A stretch of DNA of 64,000 bases from Roseibium porphyridii (GTDB lineage Bacteria; Pseudomonadota; Alphaproteobacteria; Rhizobiales; Stappiaceae), in NCBI RefSeq assembly GCF_026191725.2, contig NZ_CP120863.1, positions 2,026,001-2,090,000 on the forward strand. The letters run 5' to 3'. Below the pieces are notes generated by a model that did no database searches, was not told the DNA's origin, and saw nothing but the letters and a program-made list of their open reading frames with translations. Positions within the stretch are counted from its first letter, which is position 1; every line of letters begins with the position of its first letter. Below, one piece after another: positions 42,535 to 49,015 of this stretch. Both the position numbers and the translations under genes were made by a program.

Positions 42535-42846
42535 ATGTGGCATTGCCTCAAACGGCGGGCGCGGCGGCGCAAAGACAGGGCCGCAGAGCTGGAACGGGCC
42601 TATAGGTCCGTCTTTTCAAGTACAGACGGCGAGACTGTGCTGGCGGATCTTGCAGCAGATTGCGGGATCTATCAGGCACCGCCGGTTGATCTGGACGCGC
42701 GCGCAGGCGGTTATCTGGACGGGCGCAAGGCGCTGTTTGCGCGGATCCTGTCGATGCTGCGCATACCGCCGGAAGAACATGCCGCCCTGCAGGCGGCAGC
42801 CCGCCTGGAAACGCTTCCCGAATTTGAGCATGACGAGGAGTTTTAA
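42535..42846 (+). CDS. Bbp19-like phage protein
   Basis: 103 residues. The pattern YRSVFSSTDGETVLADLAADCGIY followed by AGGYLDGRKALFARILSML matches the Bbp19-type small phage domain that lies between portal and scaffold genes. The ATG at 42535 follows GGAGAAA. Its stop ends one base before the scaffold start codon. Function is unknown; probably a minor structural or assembly protein. Confidence 0.75.
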   Translation: MWHCLKRRARRRKDRAAELERAYRSVFSSTDGETVLADLAADCGIYQAPPVDLDARAGGYLDGRKALFARILSMLRIPPEEHAALQAAARLETLPEFEHDEEF

Positions 42847-42847
42847 G

Positions 42848-43720
42848 TTGGACGATCAAAATGACGCCGCATATGCGGGCGAGGACGCAGCGCCGGGACC
42901 GGATGCTTTCCTGTCCGGCCTGACGGAAGACCAGAGAGCCTTTGCCGCTGACAACGGCTGGCGCAACGCGGAAAGTGTCTTTAGTGATTTTCATGCGTTG
43001 CAGGACCAGCTTTCAAGCGCCGTGATGCTGCCGGGCGAGAGTGCCAGCAGCGATGAAAAGGCAGCCTTTTATCAGGACGTTTCGAAAAGCTGGACACCTG
43101 AAAACGGCTATCGGTTCGATCTTCCGGAAGGGCTGGCAGAAGACTTTCCCTATGATCAGGCCTTTGCCGAAGAGGCAAGCGGGTGGTTTCAGGAAGCCGG
43201 GCTTCACCCGGAAGCCGCGCAGAAGCTGCATGACCGCTGGGTTGGCAAGATGGCGGACCACTTTGCGGCCAACACCGAAGCCGCGCATGTAACGGCCCAA
43301 AAACAGGCCGAGACAACCCAAGCGGCCCACCAGGCCCTGATCAAGGAATATGGCGCACCGGAAAGCGACGGGTATCAGAATGTGGTCGCCAAGGCCGACA
43401 GGGCGATGACAGGACTGAAAGCCAATGGCATCGACCTGAGCGGCTGGTTTTCCGAGAAGGGGGCGCTGACGACAGCCGGTGCCGATGGCTTGCAACAGGT
43501 GGCGGACCCGACGGCGGTCAAACTGCTGGCTTTTATCCATGACAGCGCTCTTGCCGAAGATGGCCTGCCCGGGCTGAACACCGGCGGCAACGGCACAAAC
43601 CCCTTTGCAAGCGACAGCCTCAGCCTGAAGGAACAGTCCGAGATGCTGGAGCGGAACCCGGCCAAAGCGCGGCAGATGATCCTTGCGGCGGGACGCGACC
43701 CGGCTTTGTTCAGGCTTTGA
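42848..43720 (+). CDS. Capsid scaffold protein, TTG start
   Basis: 290 residues, acidic and alanine-rich, in the scaffold position between portal and capsid. A helical C-terminus ends with ML-E-RNPAKARQMILAAGRDPALFRL, probably the coat-binding helix. The start is TTG at 42848, supported by GAGGAG at 42835-42840; no in-frame ATG lies near. The protein would direct procapsid assembly and then be expelled. Its C-terminal motif recurs in the cargo protein at 45658. Confidence 0.8.
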   Translation: MDDQNDAAYAGEDAAPGPDAFLSGLTEDQRAFAADNGWRNAESVFSDFHALQDQLSSAVMLPGESASSDEKAAFYQDVSKSWTPENGYRFDLPEGLAEDFPYDQAFAEEASGWFQEAGLHPEAAQKLHDRWVGKMADHFAANTEAAHVTAQKQAETTQAAHQALIKEYGAPESDGYQNVVAKADRAMTGLKANGIDLSGWFSEKGALTTAGADGLQQVADPTAVKLLAFIHDSALAEDGLPGLNTGGNGTNPFASDSLSLKEQSEMLERNPAKARQMILAAGRDPALFRL

Positions 43721-43784
43721 GCATCCGTTCCGAGCTTCCATCGGGCGAGCGTCATCTGGCTGTGAGGGTGTTTTTCAACTTTTA

Positions 43785-43812
43785 ATTGATCGGAACAAAT
43801 AATGAACATATG
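43785..43812 (+). promoter_or_regulatory. Repeated cassette-leader motif, copy 2
   Basis: CGGAACAAATAATGAACATATGATC, here split as CGGAACA (43791-43797) then ATGAACATAT (43802-43811). It shares spacing with copies at 37001 and 47844 and lies 44 bases before the next cargo gene. Confidence 0.5.
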
Positions 43813-43855
43813 ATCCAGGCAAGGAACAGACAGGATCTGGAAAAGGGTGCATGTG

Positions 43856-44644
43856 ATGAAGGCGTTTCTTGCGAACTTGAAAAAGTCCAGCCGGGTGTAT
43901 CCGGTTGTTTTGGCGGCCTTGATATCCGGACTGACGGTTTTGGCGTCCGGTGCCATCGCAGATCAGGTTATCCCCTGGCCTGAGCAGCCAAAAGTGCTTC
44001 AGAGCGAAATTCAGAGCTATGTCGATGGCTCTATTGGACCACTGTCATCCAAGGTGCGGCCTGGCAGCACTGTTGGGGTTCTGTTTTTGGGGTATTCGCA
44101 GGAAGCCATATCCAGGAATGCCGGTGAACTCTCAGAGATTGATGGATATTCTCAGTATTTTACACCCTATGGCAGAACCGAATATTACACCTATCCATTC
44201 GATTTTTTACAGTACCAGCAACCTGACACGATCACGGTGTTGAACGTGGACTTGACCAAGGAAACCTATGTTCCAGAGTTCACTGCAGAGACAGACATCA
44301 AATCTTATCTTGATCCTGACGGGCTCTTCATTCAGGACCTTGGAAAACAACTTTACGGTATTATGAACATCATGGCCGGTTCCGGCACGGTCACCGAACT
44401 TGGAACGCCGATGAAGAAGTTCACCGATGAGGAATTCACGGTCAGGCATCAGCTCTTCGACACGACATGCACGTCCGTCACCGAGTTCGTTCAGAAGAAG
44501 ACGGGCAAACAGCACCACTCAATGTTTGTCTACACGGACTATGAACCGGGCTCCGATGAGCAGATCGAGTGTCTGAAATTCCAAACGCTGATTTTCTTAC
44601 GACCTGCGAGTGTGCCCTTCCGATCCATCGCACCGGAGCAATGA
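43856..44644 (+). CDS. Secreted/periplasmic hypothetical cargo protein
   Basis: 262 residues. Residues 1-38 form a Sec signal peptide (KKSSRVYPVVLAALISGLTVLASGAIA, cleavage probably near 38). The mature part is soluble, tyrosine-rich, with two cysteines (near 205 and 242) suitable for a disulfide. AAAAGGG lies 8 bases before the ATG at 43856. Located between scaffold and capsid genes behind the cassette-leader motif. No family recognised; an exported cell-surface modifying role in the lysogen is possible. Confidence 0.68.
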   Translation: MKAFLANLKKSSRVYPVVLAALISGLTVLASGAIADQVIPWPEQPKVLQSEIQSYVDGSIGPLSSKVRPGSTVGVLFLGYSQEAISRNAGELSEIDGYSQYFTPYGRTEYYTYPFDFLQYQQPDTITVLNVDLTKETYVPEFTAETDIKSYLDPDGLFIQDLGKQLYGIMNIMAGSGTVTELGTPMKKFTDEEFTVRHQLFDTTCTSVTEFVQKKTGKQHHSMFVYTDYEPGSDEQIECLKFQTLIFLRPASVPFRSIAPEQ

Positions 44645-44837
44645 GCGATGCACTGGACTTGACGTCAGCCGAGTTGTGAGAGCTATTGCTTTTCTGGAGC
44701 AGTCAATCCAGCGCAACAAGATCAAAAGGTGGCAATGGTCAAAGACTGGAGCCACTTTTGAGTGGGGCATCTGCGGCGCACCGCAAATACCGAACGGCTC
44801 TGAGCCGGTTTGAAATGGAATGACTTGGGACGGTTGA

Positions 44838-45656
44838 ATGCTTGCGAAACGCATGTTGTTTTTGATTGCGAATCTGTCGTGGCCGTTTTTCGCGAATGTG
44901 GTTTTCTTCAACCGGTGCAGACTCTGGTTTGCGGTTTCAACTTTTGTTCTTTTACTGATGCTGTTCGGGGCAAATGACGTCTTCTTTGCCGCTTACTATA
45001 TTCAAGAGTATTCGATCACGTTGGCTTTGATCGCACTGGCTCTGGCTTGCTATTCCAGTGTTCTTGCCTGGAAACAGGTGGAGGAGGCAAGGCTGAGCCG
45101 GCCAACGGTATATGCGGCCTTTGCGGTGATCATTCTCTTTGGTGCCAGTTCCTTTTGGCTCTTTGATTACCCGGACAGTGACCGCATTCATTTTACTGGC
45201 CTGATGCCGGTTATGGCACCTGGTGATGTTGCCATAACCGGGCGACCTGAGGACATTCACAGCGGTCAATTCGTGCGGTTTACCGGACGAGATGACCGGA
45301 ACAAGCTTGGCTTTGTCGTCGCCAAAAATGTCACGGTGTTTGGGGTTGCTGATAATCTGCCTTCTTTTTGCGACGACACAGGCTGTTTTCGACTGAACAG
45401 CATTTGCCCACTTGAAAAGGCGAGGATCGATGAAAGTGCCATTGCCCGGTTCAACACGGGACGTGGCGTGTTCGCTGTTTCCAGTTTCGAGCTTGATGCG
45501 CTCGATGAGGAAAGCGGTCTTGAAGTCTTCCGGCATTTCTTTGTCGAAGATGCTGTGACCGGAGTTGTGACGGGCGTTGCCAAAGCTGCAGGCTTCATCA
45601 CCCGGATCACCCCAATTAATGAACTTATAGATTCACATTGTGAAACAGGAGCATAA
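44838..45656 (+). CDS. Membrane protein of unknown function with S26/S24-like segment (cargo)
   Basis: 272 residues: hydrophobic segments at about 5-22, 28-48, 54-75 and 90-110, then a soluble domain (about 115-272). The segment LMPVMAPGDVAITGRPEDIHSGQFVRF recalls the PGD fold signature of signal peptidase/LexA-type beta barrels, but no catalytic Ser-Lys pair is clear. Coupled to the next gene, whose TTG start lies 2 bases downstream. Codon use is more AT-rich than the structural genes. Confidence 0.62.
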   Translation: MLAKRMLFLIANLSWPFFANVVFFNRCRLWFAVSTFVLLLMLFGANDVFFAAYYIQEYSITLALIALALACYSSVLAWKQVEEARLSRPTVYAAFAVIILFGASSFWLFDYPDSDRIHFTGLMPVMAPGDVAITGRPEDIHSGQFVRFTGRDDRNKLGFVVAKNVTVFGVADNLPSFCDDTGCFRLNSICPLEKARIDESAIARFNTGRGVFAVSSFELDALDEESGLEVFRHFFVEDAVTGVVTGVAKAAGFITRITPINELIDSHCETGA

Positions 45657-45657
45657 G

Positions 45658-46134
45658 TTGCTAACTCAACCGATAACCAACTTTGTAGCCAAACGGATTG
45701 GGAGCGCGCTAGGTAAGGCGCCTTTCAACACAACAGTAAATCATCATGAGCCGTTTATAGAAAAAATTTCGGAAGAATTCGAAATTGATTACTACGATGC
45801 CATGGAACTGTACTTCGACAACGAAGATCATTGGGAGGATTATTACGCGGGTAAGCGTGTGTCCGGCTTCCATCCCAGTTGGGAGCGAACCTTCGGTAAA
45901 ACCGAGCCACCAGTATTCACGCCGGAACAAAGGGACTTTTTGAAGCAACGGGATTCTGTAACAACGGAAAAACGGAATGTGCGTACGAAACAGAGTAGTG
46001 ATAAACGAACAAATCCTTTTGAACTTGACACTCAAGACTTACGGTTGCAGGCGGCACTATTGGAACGTACGCCTATATTGGCGGAGCAGTTGATCGTCTC
46101 AGCAGGACGGGACCCGAGATTGTTCGGCTTATAA
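45658..46134 (+). CDS. Cargo protein with scaffold-like C-terminal motif, TTG start
   Basis: 158 residues. The N-terminal two-thirds is unrelated to known phage proteins (acidic, with FEIDYYDAMELYFDNEDHWEDYY). The final 35 residues (NPF...LLERTPILAEQLIVSAGRDPRLFGL) closely parallel the scaffold C-terminus (LERNPAKARQMILAAGRDPALFRL). The start TTG at 45658 is 6 bases after AGGAG; an in-frame GTG at 45640 has no ribosome site. This tail could target the protein into the procapsid, or it is the remnant of a second scaffold gene. Confidence 0.65.
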   Translation: MLTQPITNFVAKRIGSALGKAPFNTTVNHHEPFIEKISEEFEIDYYDAMELYFDNEDHWEDYYAGKRVSGFHPSWERTFGKTEPPVFTPEQRDFLKQRDSVTTEKRNVRTKQSSDKRTNPFELDTQDLRLQAALLERTPILAEQLIVSAGRDPRLFGL

Positions 46135-46513
46135 TTTTTTACTTGGTTAGATCTATAATATCCAAGTGTATCTATGTTTCTTCAGTTTCGACCTAGGTCG
46201 ATTTTACTTTTTTGATGACTTAGCATTTTCAGTGATGGCATGAATTTGTCTAGATTATTTTGAGTATTCAAGCTTAATTGGTTAAAAATATTGCAAATAT
46301 GCGATTTCGGCCATTAGAACGGCTCTGCATTTACTGAGATTACTCAAATACACTTGAAATGGAATTTCAGTCTTAAGGGACTGCGCGGCACAAGGTGCTT
46401 CGCGGATTGTTTCTGCCTGGCCGTTTTCCGTTTCCCAACCTGCCAGCGGTGTCGCTTCAGGCGGCCGTTCATGCTGGCCAAATTCGTTCATATCTACAAC
46501 CATAGGATAATCA
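46135..46513. other. 379-base AT-rich gap before the capsid gene
   Basis: No convincing gene. It contains a dyad ACTTGG/CCAAGT near 46140-46166, a perfect palindrome TCGACCTAGGTCGA (46188-46201) followed by TTTTACTTTTTT (terminator-like), and a long AT-rich stretch to about 46340 that changes to GC-rich DNA before the capsid. The shift marks the right edge of the imported block. Confidence 0.5.
46188..46213 (+). terminator. Palindrome plus T-run after the cargo block
   Basis: Perfect 14-bp palindrome TCGACCTAGGTCGA followed by TTTTACTTTTTT, 54 bases after the 45658 gene. The short stem makes it moderate as a terminator. Confidence 0.5.
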
Positions 46514-47551
46514 ATGACGTCTCAAATTTCAGACATCGTGGTACCGCGTGTCTTCACGCCCTACATGGCGGAAAACAAACCCGCCAAACTGATCATGCTG
46601 GAAAAGTCGGGCATTCTGGCCGCACCGGCTCCCGATATCGCCAAGCGCTTCAAGGCGGGTGGCAATCAGATCGAAGTGCCGTACTGGGAGGATCTCGACG
46701 ACGCCGAACCGACCGTGATCGATGACAGCGACAACAAGATCACCACAAGCAAGATCACCGCAAGCGACATGAAGGCGTATAAGCACCGTCTCGCCAAGAA
46801 GTATGGCGCCAAGACGGTGGCAAGCTATGCCGCGACTGGCCGGGGTGACAGTGCCATGAACCGGGTGGCCGAGCGTATCGGCGCTTATTGGGGACGGCGC
46901 AAGGAAGAGCGGATCATCGCCACGGCGGAAGGCGTGGTTGCCGATAACGTGGCCAATGATGCCGGTGACATGGTCTATTCAATTTATGCCGATGTCGGTT
47001 CTCCAACCGCTGCCAGCCGGATCAGCTATCAGGCCATCAACCGGGCGCGGCTGACCATGGGCGAGAACCTGGATGATTTGCGTGTTATCGCAATGCACAG
47101 CTTTGTCTATGGCACGTTGCTGGACGATGAAAAGATCGAGTTCAAGAAACCGTCCGAAGCCCCTTTCGAGGTGCCCTATTACGCGGGCATGATGGTGGTG
47201 CATTCGGAAATGATGCCCGTGTCGAGTGGAACGAACTCGGATGAGTATTCGTGCTTCCTGTTCGCACCCGGTGCTTTCATGCATATCGATGAGGTGCCGA
47301 ACCGGACAACGATCTATGGCAACGAGGGAACGGAGATCACGCGGGATCCGGATATCGGCGATGGCGGCGGTGCGGATTATCTGACAACGCGCAGGTTCGA
47401 GCTGATCCATCCGGCGGGCATGGATTTCACAGGGGCGTCCCTAGCCAAGAGCCAGGGCGCAACTCTTGCCGAGCTGCGCAATGCCTTGAACTGGGACCGG
47501 AAATACACCCGCAAGAATGTGAAGCTTGCCTGCCTGAAGGTGAATATCTAA
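46514..47551 (+). CDS. Major capsid protein
   Basis: 345 residues in the major-capsid position after portal and scaffold. The opening ISDIVVPRVFTPYMAENKPAKLIMLEKSGIL, the middle MNRVAERIGAYWGRRKEERI and a C-terminus ending in NWDRKYTRKNVKLACLKVNI resemble HK97-fold coat proteins of podoviruses. AGGAT precedes the ATG. A strong hairpin follows the stop, as expected for a highly expressed gene. Confidence 0.85.
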   Translation: MTSQISDIVVPRVFTPYMAENKPAKLIMLEKSGILAAPAPDIAKRFKAGGNQIEVPYWEDLDDAEPTVIDDSDNKITTSKITASDMKAYKHRLAKKYGAKTVASYAATGRGDSAMNRVAERIGAYWGRRKEERIIATAEGVVADNVANDAGDMVYSIYADVGSPTAASRISYQAINRARLTMGENLDDLRVIAMHSFVYGTLLDDEKIEFKKPSEAPFEVPYYAGMMVVHSEMMPVSSGTNSDEYSCFLFAPGAFMHIDEVPNRTTIYGNEGTEITRDPDIGDGGGADYLTTRRFELIHPAGMDFTGASLAKSQGATLAELRNALNWDRKYTRKNVKLACLKVNI

Positions 47552-47596
47552 AGGCTTTGCGACGGTTGTGGCTCAACCGCCCGGGATGAACATCAG

Positions 47597-47626
47597 CCCT
47601 CTTCCGCGATGGTGGAAGAGGGTTTC
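47597..47626 (+). terminator. Terminator after the capsid gene
   Basis: Nine-base stem CCCTCTTCC/GGAAGAGGG (47597-47605 and 47614-47622) with an 8-base loop, followed by TTTC. It lies 45 bases after the capsid stop, in a 337-base stretch (47552-47888) that also holds element C and the cassette leader. Confidence 0.7.
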
Positions 47627-47700
47627 AATCGACTTGCCAGGGCGCATAATGAGCCGCTCATCATAACCGGATGAAACTCTTTACCTTTTTCAAAAGCTCT

Positions 47701-47752
47701 GTCTAAACAGGCCGTTGGGACATTTAAAGTCTCTGTACGGTTCGTCAAAACA
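47701..47752 (+). repeat. Intergenic repeated element, copy C
   Basis: GTCTAAACAGG (47701-47711) and GTCAAAACA (47744-47752), 43 bases apart, with TGTACGGTTC before and GCTAGAAAGAACCTCATCA after the second block as in copy B. It marks the left border of cassette 2. Confidence 0.7.
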
Positions 47753-47835
47753 CCGCTAGAAAGAACCTCATCAAAGCAAGATGGCGGCATGCGACTTCAG
47801 GGCAAGCTGGCATTCTACTCCACTACAATCAAAGA

Positions 47836-47865
47836 TTGATTTTCGGAACATTTCATGAACATATT
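47836..47865 (+). promoter_or_regulatory. Repeated cassette-leader motif, copy 3
   Basis: TTGATT then CGGAACA-N4-CATGAACATATTG, matching copy 1 over about 28 bases. It lies 24 bases before the ATG of the 161-aa gene. A degenerate fourth copy (TTCACGAACATAGTG, 48493-48507) precedes the next 161-aa gene. Confidence 0.5.
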
Positions 47866-48092
47866 GTTGAAAATGGAGTATCCGGCAGATGGCTGATTTT
47901 GATGACATCACCGGTTGGCGGGACGAGTTGAAAGCTTTCCGGCAATCCGATGAGGGCAAAGCCTATTTTGAAGAATATGAAATAGGCAGTGGGAAGATTG
48001 CGCCCAAGATGCCGTTTGAAAACGCGCTTGAACTGGCCGGGCTGATGCTGCGTCATCAGGAGATTTATCAAGCGCTTCTCAAAGGCATTGAA
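47850..48092 (+). repeat. Tandem duplication unit 1 of cassette 2
   Basis: About 240 bases covering the leader and first 68 codons of the 161-aa gene, nearly identical to 48491-48733 (offset 641). Beyond this point the two genes diverge, so the duplicated part is the conserved N-terminal half. Confidence 0.75.
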
Positions 48093-48374
48093 TGGAACCG
48101 GATTCTTGAGGAGCGGCCGAATTTTTTTCACGACCATCCAGACTATTGGGATCTGAATCCGGTGGAATCGCACGAAACCCGAAACGATTTCATGGACTGG
48201 TATGCGTTCAAATCCGGGCTTCCATATGACGATGGCGCTCTGCATATGGCTGAAATCCTGGCAAAAATGGTTGAGCGCAAGGAGCTGCCAGCACTGAGAT
48301 CTCCCCAAGCTGAAGCATACGCGCGAAGCGACTTCGAAATATTCTTTGAATTCGACGGGAAACAGTCGGAATGA
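47889..48374 (+). CDS. 161-aa candidate immunity protein, cassette 2, orphan copy
   Basis: 161 residues, acidic, opening MADFDDITGWRDE like the cassette 1 proteins but otherwise only distantly similar. The first ~70 residues are almost identical to the 48530 copy; the C-terminal half differs (for example KSGLPYDDGAL against KAEVPYSLGAL), the pattern expected if the C-terminal half sets specificity. Its stop overlaps a truncated effector start at 48371. Confidence 0.75.
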   Translation: MADFDDITGWRDELKAFRQSDEGKAYFEEYEIGSGKIAPKMPFENALELAGLMLRHQEIYQALLKGIEWNRILEERPNFFHDHPDYWDLNPVESHETRNDFMDWYAFKSGLPYDDGALHMAEILAKMVERKELPALRSPQAEAYARSDFEIFFEFDGKQSE

Positions 48375-48403
48375 GCAGGCTTCGAGTTTTCTTCGAAGAG
48401 TAA
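48371..48403 (+). pseudogene. Remnant effector start after the orphan 161-aa gene
   Basis: Ten codons (MSRLRVFFEE then stop) begin at an ATGA overlap exactly as the intact effector genes do, and MSR-x-x-V matches the cassette 1 effector start. The following 120 bases are non-coding. Interpreted as the stub of a lost effector; too short for certainty. Confidence 0.45.
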
Positions 48404-48490
48404 GTCTCTTTTGGGCAAAAGGATTTGGGGTCGGTTGCGGGTTCGCGCTGCTTATGGATGTTTTGCGCGATCCGAGTGGACCACCGTAGC

Positions 48491-48733
48491 CATTCACGAA
48501 CATAGTGTTGAAAACGGAGTATCCGGCAGATGGCCGATTTTGATGACATCACCGGTTGGCGGGACGAGTTGAAAGCTTTCCGGCAATCCGATGAGGGCAA
48601 AGCCTATTTTGAAGAATATGCAATAGGCAGTGGGAAGATTGCGCCCAAGATGCCGTTTGAAAACGCGCTTGAACTGGCCGGGCTGATGCTGCGTCATCAG
48701 GAGATTTATCAAGCGCTTCTCAAAGGCATCGAG
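48491..48733 (+). repeat. Tandem duplication unit 2 of cassette 2
   Basis: Second copy of the 47850-48092 unit, including the shared GGAGTATCCGGCAG leader directly before the ATG. Confidence 0.75.
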
Positions 48734-49015
48734 TGGGGTCGGTTGCTAGAAAGTCGACCGAATTTTTTCCCTGACAACCCTGATTATTGGGATCTGAATC
48801 CGCTTGAGTCTCACGAAACCCGAAACGATTTCATGGACTGGTATGCTTTTAAGGCGGAAGTTCCATATAGCCTTGGTGCTCTCAATTCGGCTGAATTTTT
48901 GGCGGAACTGGTTGAGAGCAAGGAGCTCCCAGGTCTTAGATCCTCTGAAACCGAAGCTTATGTGCGAGAAAACCTAGCTACATTTCTTGAATTCGCAGGG
49001 AAGCAGCCGGAATGA
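48530..49015 (+). CDS. 161-aa candidate immunity protein, cassette 2, paired copy
   Basis: 161 residues, acidic. N-terminal half nearly identical to the orphan copy at 47889, C-terminal half diverged. The stop overlaps the intact 49012 effector by ATGA, so it is the cognate partner by position. GGAGTATCCGGCAG contains its ribosome site. Confidence 0.78.
   Translation: MADFDDITGWRDELKAFRQSDEGKAYFEEYAIGSGKIAPKMPFENALELAGLMLRHQEIYQALLKGIEWGRLLESRPNFFPDNPDYWDLNPLESHETRNDFMDWYAFKAEVPYSLGALNSAEFLAELVESKELPGLRSSETEAYVRENLATFLEFAGKQPE

Noticed and set aside
44645..44837. Possible small coding region between two cargo genes
   Set aside because: No ribosome site or conserved pattern. It contains a short palindrome (CGGCTCTGAGCCG) and is better seen as non-coding spacer.
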